Counted from the first letter of the stretch, positions 1-8,384 are shown. The stretch is 64,000 nucleotides of DNA from JBALVT01 sp045110675 (GCA_045110675.1 JBGCGJ010000042.1:54189-118188); one strand, 5' to 3'. Numbers and translations are program-made. Notes: generated by a model from the sequence alone, not told the origin.

Positions 1-1350
1 GAACAGCCATTCTTTTTGGGGTACCGAAGCTCCAATGGGCATTTGGTCAGTAGAGTAAAAGACCCCGGCGGCTCCGCGATATTTAAAGCGTTGATTTCTG
101 GCTGCGAAAAGTGCCTCACCATCGTAGTAATAGATGAAATCATGGGGAGAAGGCGCGCTGGAGGTCAGTACCTTGAGAATACTCCTTCCATCCAGTATCC
201 GGTCGGCAGGTGCGGGTAACTGCAGTATATCCAGAATGGTCGGTACCAGGTCTGTTCCCATTGCCATCGCCGGTTCAACCCTCCCCGGTGTTATTGCGGC
301 GGGCCAGTGCGCGATAAAGGGCACTCGCATACCGCCTTCAAAGGTGTTGCCCTTGCGGCCTCTTTGATCGCCGGCATTGCCCAGATACCAGGGGCCATTG
401 TCAGAACTGATGATGATTAGAGTGTTCTCCAGCTTGCCGTTTTTTTCGAGGCTGCGCAGGATCTGTCCTATGCCATCGTCTATTTCCTCAATCACATCGC
501 CGAACAGCCCGGCATCTGAGCTACCCGCCCGCTCGGGCCGGGTTGACAATGGGTCGTGTGGAAAGTTGTGTGCAAAGTAGAGGAAAAAAGGTTGCTCGTC
601 TTGCGCGTCAATAAACGCGGTGGCCTCATTGGCGTACAGCTCGCTCATTCGTGTTTGATCGACGGGCGCCTCTACCTCTACCTCCTTGTTGCGATAAAAC
701 GCGAAGGGTTCCATATCATTGCTATAGAGTGCTCCGTAATAACTGTCAAAGCCCATATCATTGGGCAGTGAGGGGCTGCGATCGCCCATATGCCACTTGC
801 CTATCATTCCGGTGGCATAGCCGGTGGCTTTGAGGATATTGGCCAGGGTAATTTCTTCTTCGGGTAGACGTTTGTTGGTTTTAGGGCTGAGTAGCTTGTC
901 GAAGATCAGTGACTTGGTGCTGCCCGTTGGAAATACCACATTGGGTAGGCCTGCTCTGGCGGGCAACCTACCGGTGAGGAAGCCTGCGCGGGAGGGCGTG
1001 CATACGGGTGCCGGGGAGTGGAAGTCGCTCAGGCTGACGCCGTTTGTTGCCAGTTGATTGATATTGGGTGTTTTGATCAGGCCTTGCGCGCCGACTCCGA
1101 TATCGCCGTAACCCAGATCATCATAGAGTATGAATATTATATTGGGGCGGGGTGCTGCGGGGGAGTCGCTTGTGGCGAGATCGGAGAAACCTTGTAGGTA
1201 CTCTTGTTTGTTTGCGACTCGTTCCCTATTGTCGCTTTGTTGCGAGCTGGATATCCGTAGGGCGGCTAGAATTGCGAGAATCAGGATAAGTAGGATCAGG
1301 GTTGCCGCTAGGCCCAAAATTCGACGCCATAAAAATGAGAGTAGCCACAT
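1..1350 (-). CDS. Exported type I sulfatase, 3' end cut by window edge
   Basis: This is a sulfatase of the alkaline-phosphatase fold, which hydrolyses sulfate esters. 450 residues are visible and the frame is open to base 1. The ATG at 1350 is followed by Arg-Arg and a hydrophobic run (about residues 10-32), which reads as a signal peptide or membrane anchor. The segment IIFILYDDLGYGD (about residues 70-83) carries the paired metal-binding Asp. VCTPSRAGFLTGR contains the C-T-P-S-R signature with Cys117 as the expected formylglycine residue, and IGKWHMG (Lys about 185) is the usual second active-site block. Such enzymes in marine bacteria often desulfate algal polysaccharides, but the substrate here cannot be read. 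No formylglycine-generating enzyme is in the window. The next gene rightward is on the other strand, so it is probably not in an operon on this side. Confidence 0.93.
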   Translation of the reverse strand, partial: MWLLSFLWRRILGLAATLILLILILAILAALRISSSQQSDNRERVANKQEYLQGFSDLATSDSPAAPRPNIIFILYDDLGYGDIGVGAQGLIKTPNINQLATNGVSLSDFHSPAPVCTPSRAGFLTGRLPARAGLPNVVFPTGSTKSLIFDKLLSPKTNKRLPEEEITLANILKATGYATGMIGKWHMGDRSPSLPNDMGFDSYYGALYSNDMEPFAFYRNKEVEVEAPVDQTRMSELYANEATAFIDAQDEQPFFLYFAHNFPHDPLSTRPERAGSSDAGLFGDVIEEIDDGIGQILRSLEKNGKLENTLIIISSDNGPWYLGNAGDQRGRKGNTFEGGMRVPFIAHWPAAITPGRVEPAMAMGTDLVPTILDILQLPAPADRILDGRSILKVLTSSAPSPHDFIYYYDGEALFAARNQRFKYRGAAGVFYSTDQMPIGASVPQKEWLF

Positions 1351-1688
1351 TTGATATTCCCGATCAGCTTTTTTAGATGCTTTTATTGGTTTGGTATTGG
1401 GATAGTTACATATTGTTGGGGGGTGCGTCATCTGTGTGTGCTTTGGGTCGCAGACAACGGTTGGTGAAGTATTTTATTTAGGGCTATTATAAAATTGCTG
1501 AGTTCATGTAGTGTGGCGCTAAGATAGTCGATTCAGTTTTCCAAACACGCCGTAAATACGTCCATGTAGGCTTGTCCGCAGCATCCATGCTGCGGACAGT
1601 TTAGAAAACTGAATCGACTATCTTAGCTTTGCGTTAACTATCGATTTTCTAAAAATGCAGTATTTTTGGTGGCCCGCCCCCCGCTGGA
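1351..1688. other. Gene-free stretch between sulfatase and ureohydrolase
   Basis: No ORF with coding character is visible. The right half is occupied by a nested palindrome (1518-1627). The left part is T-rich and should hold the sulfatase promoter on the minus strand, but I see no convincing -35/-10 pair. Confidence 0.6.
1518..1627 (+). repeat. Nested palindromic element, copy 1
   Basis: Perfect 24-nt inverted arms (1518-1541 and 1604-1627) enclose a 62-nt interior. The interior starts with a 32-nt core (1545-1576, beginning ACACGCCGTAAATACG) and contains a second hairpin, GTCCGCAGCAT/ATGCTGCGGAC. The core is identical in copy 2 at 33889-33920. The four base differences between the arms of the two copies are all matched on the opposite arm. 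The flanks are also alike: TGGCGCT on the left overlaps the arm start, and a TTAACT...TTTTCTAAAAA stretch lies on the right. The function is not known to me. It resembles a REP/MITE-like structured repeat. Confidence 0.9.
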
Positions 1689-1724
1689 GTGCCATTGGGA
1701 AGCGCAGTAGCTAAAGGAATTTGC

Positions 1725-2684
1725 ATGAGCGATAAAAAAACCAACCAACCCTTGAGTGGCAACGAGATGCCCCGTTTTGCGGGACACGCATCGATGTTCA
1801 GGTTGCCTATTCAAACAACTGCCAAGGATTTGGACATTGCCTTGATTGGCGTGCCCCTGGATATTGGCACTAGCAATCGCGGGGGTAGTCGCTTTGGCCC
1901 TCGGGAGATTCGCTGCGAGTCGGTGATGGTTCGCCCCTACGGAATGTATACGAAGGCCGCACCATTCGACTCCTTTCAGATTGCGGATATTGGCGATGTG
2001 GCGCTCAATACGTTTAACCTGCTCAAATCAATCGACATTATAGAGGCTCACTTTGACGAGGTTCTGAGCTGCGGAGCCAAAACGGTTTCTATGGGTGGTG
2101 ATCACACGGTTTCCCTGCCCATTCTGCGCTCAGTTGCAAAGGTTCACGGTCCGGTTGCGCTTATTCATGTTGACGCTCATTCGGATACCAACGAAGCCAT
2201 GTTTGGTGAAGAAGTCACCCACGGAACGATTTTTCGGCGCGCGATTGAAGAGAATCTGGTTGATCCCAAGAAAATGTTTCAGATAGGACTTCGTACCACC
2301 GGCTATTCAGCGGAAGATTTCGATTGGGCTCGCGATCGCGGTGCTCGAGTTGTTCCGGCCGAGGAGTGTTGGCATCAGTCGCTCGCTCCGCTAATGGCTG
2401 AGATCCGTGAAGCTGTTGGGCCGGATACGCCTTTGTATTTGAGTTTTGACATCGATGGGCTTGATCCGTCCATCGCCCCTGGCACAGGCACTCCGGAACC
2501 AGGTGGCCTGACGAGTATTCAGGGAATTGAGATTATTCGCGGTTGTTGGGGGCTTAATCTGATTGGCGCCGACCTGGTGGAAGTTTCTCCTCCCTACGAT
2601 ACCTCTGGAAATACCTCTCTGTTGGCCGCTAACTTAATTTTTGAAATGCTTTGCTCATTTCCGGGATGTGTTCGGGGCGGTTGA
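1725..2684 (+). CDS. Ureohydrolase (agmatinase/arginase family)
   Basis: This is a manganese-dependent ureohydrolase of 319 residues, the usual size for agmatinase or guanidinobutyrase. The metal-binding motifs are GGDHTVSLP, HVDAHSDT and SFDIDGLDP followed by GTGTPEPGG. I chose the ATG at 1725 because AAAGGAA (1713-1719) sits 5 nt before it; a GTG at 1689 extends the frame but has no ribosome site. The enzyme removes urea from a guanidino compound such as agmatine, guanidinobutyrate or arginine; the exact substrate cannot be told. It stands alone just after the copy 1 palindrome. A paralogue at 39886 lies within a polyamine cluster. Family assignment is firm, substrate open. Confidence 0.9.
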   Translation: MSDKKTNQPLSGNEMPRFAGHASMFRLPIQTTAKDLDIALIGVPLDIGTSNRGGSRFGPREIRCESVMVRPYGMYTKAAPFDSFQIADIGDVALNTFNLLKSIDIIEAHFDEVLSCGAKTVSMGGDHTVSLPILRSVAKVHGPVALIHVDAHSDTNEAMFGEEVTHGTIFRRAIEENLVDPKKMFQIGLRTTGYSAEDFDWARDRGARVVPAEECWHQSLAPLMAEIREAVGPDTPLYLSFDIDGLDPSIAPGTGTPEPGGLTSIQGIEIIRGCWGLNLIGADLVEVSPPYDTSGNTSLLAANLIFEMLCSFPGCVRGG

Positions 2685-2693
2685 TAGTCTGGC

Positions 2694-3149
2694 TTATTCC
2701 ACTTGCTGTCGACGGGCCATTACCGCGCTGAAAATGTCCAGGAGATTCGCTGGCTGGGATTCGTGTTGAATCGCCGAGTCTGGAATCGCGACCCAAGGCT
2801 GTGAGCTTTTCGTCCAAATATGGGCGTCTGGGTGAATGTCGCTTGTATCTTCCAAAGTGCCTGTCTGCAATTTGATGAATTCGGGGGTGGCACTCCCAAC
2901 TCCATAGATTATGTTGCCACACTTGCTACAACTCATTCGGGTGTTGCTATCCCCTGCATCGGAAGTGCGCTCCCAGCTGCTGAGTTGTCCCGTGACGGTG
3001 ATCGCAGACAATGGAAATATTGTGCCCATTGAAAATGCGCTACCCGTCCTTTTCTGACAGTCCTTGCAGTGGCAGGCATAGGTCATTAGGGGGTCGCCCT
3101 CGACAGTATAACGAATATGCTGGCACTGGCAGCTTCCTGTTCGCGACAT
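2694..3149 (-). CDS. GFA/CENP-V family zinc protein
   Basis: This 151-residue protein belongs to the glutathione-dependent formaldehyde-activating (GFA, CENP-V/Mss4 fold) family. Zinc ligands are seen as SCQCQHIRY near the start, ACHCKDCQKRTGSAF (about residues 26-40) and MSCSKCG (about residues 73-79). The start at 3149 is fixed by AAAGGAGG upstream; an earlier in-frame start at 3182 would run into the gene before it. It lies 20 nt downstream of the VOC gene and is probably co-transcribed with it. Most members have no proven reaction, so a formaldehyde or glutathione role is only a family label. Confidence 0.85.
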   Translation of the reverse strand: MSRTGSCQCQHIRYTVEGDPLMTYACHCKDCQKRTGSAFSMGTIFPLSAITVTGQLSSWERTSDAGDSNTRMSCSKCGNIIYGVGSATPEFIKLQTGTLEDTSDIHPDAHIWTKSSQPWVAIPDSAIQHESQPANLLDIFSAVMARRQQVE

Positions 3150-3169
3150 GCGCTCCTCCTTTTGTGTTT

Positions 3170-3520
3170 CTACAGCGCCCAAACCGCCAGCTCGTTGCCG
3201 CTAGGTTCCAGGAAGTGAAATCGGCGCCCGCCTGGAAAGGCGAAAATGGCTTTGGAAACTGTGCCGCCCGCTGCCTCGACCTTTGCCTGTGTCGCTTCCA
3301 GGTCTTCGCTATACAGCACGATTAGTGCAGCGCCGTGGTCACTTGAGGAAACCATTTCGGATGCGTAAAAACCGCCGTCCAGACCCTGATTGGAAAATGC
3401 TGCGTACTCCGCGCCGTAGTCTTCGAAACTCCAGTCGAAGGCTTGCGCGAAAAAAGCCTTGGTGGCCGGGAGATCTTTTGCGGGAAACTCAACGTAGTTA
3501 ATTTTTTCATGTTCGTTCAC
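3170..3520 (-). CDS. VOC (glyoxalase/bleomycin-resistance) family protein
   Basis: This is a single-domain VOC protein of 116 residues. It starts INYVEFPAKDLPATKAFFAQ, the usual first strand and helix, and ends with the second beta-alpha-beta unit (GGRRFHFLEPSGNELAVW) carrying a metal-ligand-type Glu. The start is a GTG at 3520 with GAGGAGGA about 8 nt upstream. It is the first gene of a likely VOC-GFA pair. VOC enzymes range from lyases to resistance proteins, so no substrate is proposed. Confidence 0.87.
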   Translation of the reverse strand: MNEHEKINYVEFPAKDLPATKAFFAQAFDWSFEDYGAEYAAFSNQGLDGGFYASEMVSSSDHGAALIVLYSEDLEATQAKVEAAGGTVSKAIFAFPGGRRFHFLEPSGNELAVWAL

Positions 3521-3553
3521 GATGTCATCCTCCTCACCCAGAGTTTGAGTGTT

Positions 3554-3949
3554 TTAAGAGATTGCCTGCAGCCCCAGGGCGGCCACTAGGCCAAAGCCAA
3601 ACACATAGGTTCCCAGCGCTCCTACAAAGCGCATTGGGTTGGGGTCTGCCATTGATTTGGGAAAAATTAGGCCGGCAACGATCAGGTAGCGACAAGCGGT
3701 GACTAGCGCCATTAGCCAGATGACCCAGGCTGGTTGTGGCGACTGGCTCAGGATGTAAATCAGTAGCGCCAATATCGGCACATATTCGACGGTGTTACCG
3801 TGGGCTCGTATTCTTTGGAAGACAATATCTTCCGGATCGGTTGAATTGCCAATCATCACACTTTGTTTGCTTCTGGCCATGGAGACAGAAAAGCCTAGCG
3901 CAATGCAAAGAAAGGCCAATAGAGCAATACACATTAGGGGAACAGACAT
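3554..3949 (-). CDS. MAPEG family membrane protein
   Basis: This 131-residue protein has about four transmembrane helices and the MAPEG signature: RIRAHGNTVEYVPILALLIY in helix 2, preceded by an early helix with Ser/Arg-Lys after it. Eukaryotic MAPEG members are glutathione transferases or leukotriene/prostaglandin enzymes. Bacterial ones are mostly uncharacterised and may be microsomal-GST-like detoxification proteins. The start is an ATG at 3949 with AGGAAAAG upstream. It lies in the same direction as the VOC-GFA pair, and all three families have glutathione links, so a shared detoxification role is a reasonable but unproven inference. Confidence 0.85.
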   Translation of the reverse strand: MSVPLMCIALLAFLCIALGFSVSMARSKQSVMIGNSTDPEDIVFQRIRAHGNTVEYVPILALLIYILSQSPQPAWVIWLMALVTACRYLIVAGLIFPKSMADPNPMRFVGALGTYVFGFGLVAALGLQAIS

Positions 3950-4052
3950 GAGCTTTTCCTACAGATAGTGGATAACTCGAAAAGTTTACCGATTCTAAAA
4001 TTGAGAAGCCATCTTAGAATCTGATGTCTCAACGGAAATCAGATTGCTCGAT

Positions 4053-4433
4053 TCAGGTACTGTCCTTGCTGTAGAAAAGAATGACGGCGCCGATCAGCGC
4101 AACTGCTGCGACGATATCGCCAATAACAATTTTCCTAATGTCTGCGTTGTAACCACCCACACTGAAAGCGAGGTAGAAAAATGAGGCGATGGTGGCAAAT
4201 GCGGCGATGAATGCCAGCGGTTGCAGTGACGGTGTGAAGGCTGCGTACGCAAAGAAAATGCCTAAAATTCCGAACAACACGGCGCGATGCCTCATCAAAA
4301 TCTCTATATCCGCACCGGCAATGGGGACGCCGTACAAGTCTTCCAGACGAGATGTGCCGGCGAAACCGCTGATGGGGATAATGTGAATGATCGCAACAAT
4401 GATGAGTAGAAATGTGATGAGCTTTTCAGTCAT
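4053..4433 (-). CDS. Small four-helix membrane protein, function unknown
   Basis: This is a 126-residue integral membrane protein with about four hydrophobic helices: a first one at residues 3-20, then MRHRAVLFGILGIFFAYAAF, then two more near the end. GVPIAGADIEILMRHRA between helices 1 and 2 is the most conserved-looking part. I chose the ATG at 4433 because GGAG lies 7 nt before it; ATG 4445 and TTG 4472 are in frame but less well placed. It resembles small proteins often filed as DUF4345-like or mislabelled phosphopantetheine adenylyltransferase. I do not assign a function. It sits between MAPEG and PPOX genes on the same strand. Confidence 0.75.
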   Translation of the reverse strand: MTEKLITFLLIIVAIIHIIPISGFAGTSRLEDLYGVPIAGADIEILMRHRAVLFGILGIFFAYAAFTPSLQPLAFIAAFATIASFFYLAFSVGGYNADIRKIVIGDIVAAVALIGAVILFYSKDST

Positions 4434-4489
4434 GGCGGGCTCCATCTCAGTCAGAAGGTTGGTTTGCTGCAACCTTGTCAGTCACTGTG

Positions 4490-5098
4490 TTAGTAAAGGT
4501 TATCTTTGTAATCATCTTTCAACGCTTGCTCTACGAATCCCTCATCTACATCCAGGGCCCTGGATATCTGTTTGTGGGCATTGCTTGCGGTGTCGGTGGG
4601 CCAGGTTTCCGTTTGCCATAGCTTAGATCGCACAAACGCTTTGCCACAGTGAAAAAAGCACTCTTTAACATTGACGATGGTGCAAAGTATGGCCGGTTTC
4701 CCTTTGGCAGAGAGAGATTGCAGTAGCTCCGGATCTTTCGATATCACCGCTTCACCGTTGATTCGCACGGTTTCTTTAACCCCGGGTAGCATGAAGATAA
4801 CGCCCACTTTTTGTGTCTCGATAATATTGCGAAAGCCAAACGCGAGATGATTGCCGGGTCGCTCCGGAATTAATATCGTGGTCTCATTGAGAACCTTAAC
4901 AAATCCGGGTGCGTCACCTTTTGGCGATACGTCAAGATCGTGTTGCTGGTTTGAGGTAGCAACACAGATGAGTGGGGATTTTTCGATGAACTCTCGACAG
5001 ATGTCGTCGATGGTTTGAACGACTTTTTGCGCGATAAATGGGGCGGGCTCGTCGATAACTTCCCGAAGCTTTTCCAAACTGTCTATGGTGTGATCCAT
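4490..5098 (-). CDS. PPOX-class (pyridoxamine-phosphate-oxidase fold) flavoprotein
   Basis: This 202-residue protein belongs to the FMN-binding split-barrel group of the MSMEG_1061 type. Visible features are SPLICVATSNQQHDLDVSPKGD (strand pair plus DVSPKGD loop), PERPGNHLAFGFRNI (FMN-phosphate side) and the C-terminal VKECFFHCGKAFVRSKLW block. The ATG at 5098 has GGAG 7 nt upstream, whereas the in-frame TTG at 5104 would leave no spacing. Relatives reduce or oxidise small substrates with FMN or F420; here FMN is likelier. It is probably the first gene of the leftward run 5.1-2.7 kb. Confidence 0.88.
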   Translation of the reverse strand: MDHTIDSLEKLREVIDEPAPFIAQKVVQTIDDICREFIEKSPLICVATSNQQHDLDVSPKGDAPGFVKVLNETTILIPERPGNHLAFGFRNIIETQKVGVIFMLPGVKETVRINGEAVISKDPELLQSLSAKGKPAILCTIVNVKECFFHCGKAFVRSKLWQTETWPTDTASNAHKQISRALDVDEGFVEQALKDDYKDNLY

Positions 5099-5186
5099 TG
5101 CCAAACTCCAATCGCGATATAGTGAGATAGCGTATGATAACCCCTGTGATAAATATTCGTATAATATACTTGCTCGTCTTATCCAC

Positions 5187-5229
5187 GAGCACTCCGATGG
5201 GGCGAGGTGCCCTATGCGCTCGAGTGCTC
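5187..5229. repeat. Small nested palindrome in divergent promoter region
   Basis: Eight-nt perfect outer arms GAGCACTC/GAGTGCTC (5187-5194 and 5222-5229) enclose an inner GGGC-GAGGT-GCCC hairpin. The arm-plus-inner-hairpin layout recalls the larger elements at 1.5 and 33.8 kb, but there is no sequence match to their core. It lies between the divergent PPOX and amidohydrolase genes and could be an operator or a degenerate repeat. Confidence 0.4.
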
Positions 5230-5286
5230 TCCAGGCGGTCGGCGCGTGCGGAATAATTTAATCAAATTCTTTTCAAGGCAAATGTG

Positions 5287-7158
5287 ATGGCAGAGAAAAC
5301 CTGGGATACGCTGATCAGCGGTGCATTAGTATTCGATGGCACAGGCACTGCGCCTACACGGCTGGATATTGCCATCAGTGGCGGCCGAATAGTGGCGAAG
5401 GGTTCGGACTTGCCGAGTTCCCAGGCCGCTGAAGTGGTCAACGCAGAGGGTCAATGGCTAATGCCAGGACTGTTGGATATCCACACGCACCTGGACCTTG
5501 AGGTCGATCTCGACCCTCGACTTCCGGAGGTTGTTCGTCACGGTACTACCACCGTATTAGTAGGCAATTGCAGTCTGGGGACCTGTTTTGGCAAGCAGGA
5601 AGAAGATGGGCAAAACCCCATCGTAGATTGTTTTACGCGAGTAGAAAATATTCCCAAGTCAGTGCTGGCCAAGTGTGTTGAAGCGGTGACATGGGAAGAC
5701 ACTGGTGAGTACATGGAGCATTTTGATGATATCGCGTTGGGGCCGAATGTCGCGGCCTTTGTTCCTCACTCGATGTTGAGAATTGAGGTTATGGGGCTTC
5801 AAGACAGCGTAAGCCGCGAACCAACGCCAGCCGAACTTGAGAAAATGGCGGAATTGCTGGATAAAGCGATGGATGAGGGGTATATGGGCCTTAGTACCGA
5901 CGGATTACCCTTCCACTATCTGGCAAATAACCCCAATACCGATAAGCGTATCCCAACACAATTTGCACCTCGCTGTGAGATGAAGCGTCTTTTGCAGGTG
6001 GTGCGCGATCGAGATCGTGTTTGGCAAACCACACCGATTATTGAAAGTCGTATCAAGGCGTTTGTCTATTTTGCGTTTACCAGTGGAAGGTTGTTCGGGA
6101 AAACGCTGAAAACATCGGCACTGAGTGCCATGGAATTTGCTCTGATGCCCAAAGCCAGCAATGTTTTTCTGGGCTTCGCTAAATTAATGAACAGTCGCTT
6201 TTTTAAAGGCAATATGCATTTTCAGGCACTGGGAACCAATTTCCGTATTTGGTCCGATGGTCTTGTCAGCCCGCTCTATGAGGAAATGGAGTCGGGCTGC
6301 AAACTCATCGCCAAAGAATACGATGATGTGGAAGGTCGTTTGGCGCTGTTAAACGATCCCGAGTTCATCGAAGAATTTCGCGCAGATTGGGCGCACGGGC
6401 GCCGAGGCAGAAATCTCGCTCATCTCAAAGCAAAACTCGGTATGCCAGATAGCCTGGTGGTCAGAGAGTTCAATATGATGGTGTTTGACGGAGCGCCAGT
6501 CGCGGAGTGGGAGGGCGAAACTTTTCAGAGAGTCTATGATCGTCTAGAGCGCTACCAGAATGGCATGGCATCGGTGGCTCGCAGCGAAGAAGAAGCCACA
6601 GCTTTCGGCAAATTTCCCAGTCCCATCGTGGACGATGCCAACTTCATGCTGCACATGTTGCGGGAATACGACAAGAACTTCCGATTCTGGATCGATATTG
6701 GAAACGTCGGTAATAGAGCGACGCTGGGATTTTTGCTGAACGAGAACACGTTGCCCGGGTTCAACGACTCGGGTGCGCACATCACCAACATGGCGTTTTT
6801 CGATGCGAATCTTATGTCGTTGAAATTGGCGCAACGGGAATCTCTGGAAACCGTGAGCCGGGTGGTGCAGCGTCTCACGAGTGAACCGGCTCGTTTCTTT
6901 GGTCTGGACGTGGGCACCCTCGATATTGGTGCTCAGGCGGATATTACGATCATCGACCCTGAGGCGCTCGGGCCCTATGAGAGCGATCCAAATCGGCAGT
7001 TTGTATATCGAGATCTGTTTGAGCACAAACAGATCGTCAACCGATCCGATGGGGTCGTTTCAAGAGTGTTGATCAGCGGTGAAACCGTTTGGTGCGACAA
7101 TGATTTTACCTCTACTTTGGGCACTAAGCCCTTGGGTAGGGCTCTGCGGGCGGCTTAG
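5287..7158 (+). CDS. N-acyl-D-amino-acid deacylase-like amidohydrolase
   Basis: This 623-residue enzyme belongs to the D-aminoacylase/N-acyl-D-glutamate deacylase branch of the amidohydrolase superfamily. LLDIHTHLDLEVDLDPR holds the HxH metal site. HGTTTVLVGNCSLG is the characteristic D-aminoacylase block, containing the bridging Cys of that branch. FNDSGAHITNM near residue 500 carries the catalytic Asp. The C-terminal part (GTLDIGAQADITIIDPEAL) is the usual composite beta domain. The ATG at 5287 is preferred over the GTG at 5284, with AAGGCAA upstream. Likely reaction: hydrolysis of an N-acyl group from a D-amino acid or a related ring amide. It is convergent with the citrate-synthase-like gene. 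Confidence 0.88.
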   Translation: MAEKTWDTLISGALVFDGTGTAPTRLDIAISGGRIVAKGSDLPSSQAAEVVNAEGQWLMPGLLDIHTHLDLEVDLDPRLPEVVRHGTTTVLVGNCSLGTCFGKQEEDGQNPIVDCFTRVENIPKSVLAKCVEAVTWEDTGEYMEHFDDIALGPNVAAFVPHSMLRIEVMGLQDSVSREPTPAELEKMAELLDKAMDEGYMGLSTDGLPFHYLANNPNTDKRIPTQFAPRCEMKRLLQVVRDRDRVWQTTPIIESRIKAFVYFAFTSGRLFGKTLKTSALSAMEFALMPKASNVFLGFAKLMNSRFFKGNMHFQALGTNFRIWSDGLVSPLYEEMESGCKLIAKEYDDVEGRLALLNDPEFIEEFRADWAHGRRGRNLAHLKAKLGMPDSLVVREFNMMVFDGAPVAEWEGETFQRVYDRLERYQNGMASVARSEEEATAFGKFPSPIVDDANFMLHMLREYDKNFRFWIDIGNVGNRATLGFLLNENTLPGFNDSGAHITNMAFFDANLMSLKLAQRESLETVSRVVQRLTSEPARFFGLDVGTLDIGAQADITIIDPEALGPYESDPNRQFVYRDLFEHKQIVNRSDGVVSRVLISGETVWCDNDFTSTLGTKPLGRALRAA

Positions 7159-7182
7159 GTATAGCCCGAACTGCGCGCAGTT

Positions 7183-8292
7183 TTAGGGCTTGTAGATTGC
7201 ACGGGGTCGAATCAGCCGGCTGTCGCGTGAGAATTCCAGAAAGTGTGCGATGTAGCCATACACTCTTGCCATAGCGAACATAGCGGTGAAATAGTGGCTG
7301 GGAATACCCAGGCTGTGGAAGACCGCTCCTTTGTAGAATTCTACGTTCGCCCAGATCTCTTTGCCCCGTTCAGCGAACTCTTTTTGGCAGGCTTCTTCAA
7401 CGGCGATCAAGGTTGCTAGTAACGCTTTACTTTCTTCGTTCTGACACAGCTCGACGGCCATGGGTTTTAATATCAGTGCTCTGGGATCAACGGTTCGATA
7501 TTCCCTGTGACCCATGCCCATGATTTTGACCTTGTTTGCCAGGGATTTTTTTACGAAGGCCTCTGCCTTATCTGCTGCCCCAATATTCATAGCCATCTCA
7601 AGGGCAGCTTGATCTGCGCCACCGTGGAGTTTGCCAAACAAGGTGCCGATCGATGCAGAGATGGAGGATTGTATGGGTGCCAATGTGCTGGCGCAGACTC
7701 TGCCGGCAAAGGTTCCCGCATTGAAGCTATGTTCCATTTGCAGTATTTGCGCGGTATCCAGCATTCGAATTTGATCTTGGGAACTCGGCGCGCCGTGAAA
7801 CATGTGTAGAAAGTTCTCGTGGAAACTCATTTTGGTATCGGAGGGAATTAACTCATCGCCAGATCCCAGTCGATAGTGGCCGGCAATCAAAGCCGGAATC
7901 TTGGCCGCGACGATCAGGCCATGTTGCGCATCGTCGCACATGACCGAGTTCTTGTTGTCCCCATGAGAAGGAATGAGTGGCACGACACCTTGTAGCATTA
8001 ACATCGGGTGCAAATCTCTGGGAATCTGCTTCAGTAGTGCGATCTCACTTCCGCTCAACTGCGTATTTTGCGACATGATCTGGACCAACTGCTGTTCCTG
8101 TTCCGGTGTGGGCCAGGCTCCGAAAAGAACTAGCCACACCACTTGCTCGAAAGGCTTGTCTACCAACTCCTTAATGTCGATTCCGCGATAGCTGAGCAGT
8201 CCTATGTCCCCTTGTACGTCGGATATGCCTGTTTCTCCTACCACTACACCTGCTAGATCGCTTGAGTAAATTTCCCGTTGTGCGCCCATCAT
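7183..8292 (-). CDS. Citrate/methylcitrate synthase family enzyme with altered catalytic residue
   Basis: This 369-residue protein has the size of the short bacterial citrate/2-methylcitrate synthases, which condense acetyl-CoA or propionyl-CoA with oxaloacetate. Two of the three catalytic residues are present: His in GKLHGGADQAALEM and His in GMGHREYRTVDPRA. The third, an Asp in the family motif NVDFYSG, is read here as NVEFYKG, a Glu encoded by GAA at 7339-7341 (about residue 318). Either the enzyme works with Glu or it has a changed acyl or keto-acid substrate. Both ATGs at the start fit AGGAGCC; the first is at 8292. It is divergent from a LysR gene 92 bp away, which probably regulates it. 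It is unlikely to be the housekeeping citrate synthase. Confidence 0.87.
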   Translation of the reverse strand: MMGAQREIYSSDLAGVVVGETGISDVQGDIGLLSYRGIDIKELVDKPFEQVVWLVLFGAWPTPEQEQQLVQIMSQNTQLSGSEIALLKQIPRDLHPMLMLQGVVPLIPSHGDNKNSVMCDDAQHGLIVAAKIPALIAGHYRLGSGDELIPSDTKMSFHENFLHMFHGAPSSQDQIRMLDTAQILQMEHSFNAGTFAGRVCASTLAPIQSSISASIGTLFGKLHGGADQAALEMAMNIGAADKAEAFVKKSLANKVKIMGMGHREYRTVDPRALILKPMAVELCQNEESKALLATLIAVEEACQKEFAERGKEIWANVEFYKGAVFHSLGIPSHYFTAMFAMARVYGYIAHFLEFSRDSRLIRPRAIYKP

Positions 8293-8384
8293 TGGCTCCT
8301 CTTTGTTGATTTTTTAGGAGTATACTCAGAGGAATATCATTAGTAGAGTTAATCTTACTTATACATATATAAGCGGAGGAGATA
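8293..8384. promoter_or_regulatory. Divergent promoter/operator region, LysR target
   Basis: This 92-bp spacer separates the divergent citrate-synthase-like and LysR genes. It contains the perfect palindrome GAGTATACTC (8318-8327) and an AT-rich segment with TACTTATACATATATAAG just upstream of the regulator's AGGAG. LysR proteins usually bind such a shared intergenic region; the exact site is inferred. Confidence 0.5.

Noticed and set aside
1689..1724. GTG start for the first ureohydrolase
   Set aside because: The extra 12 residues do not resemble the family, and AAAGGAA lies at the right distance from the ATG at 1725.
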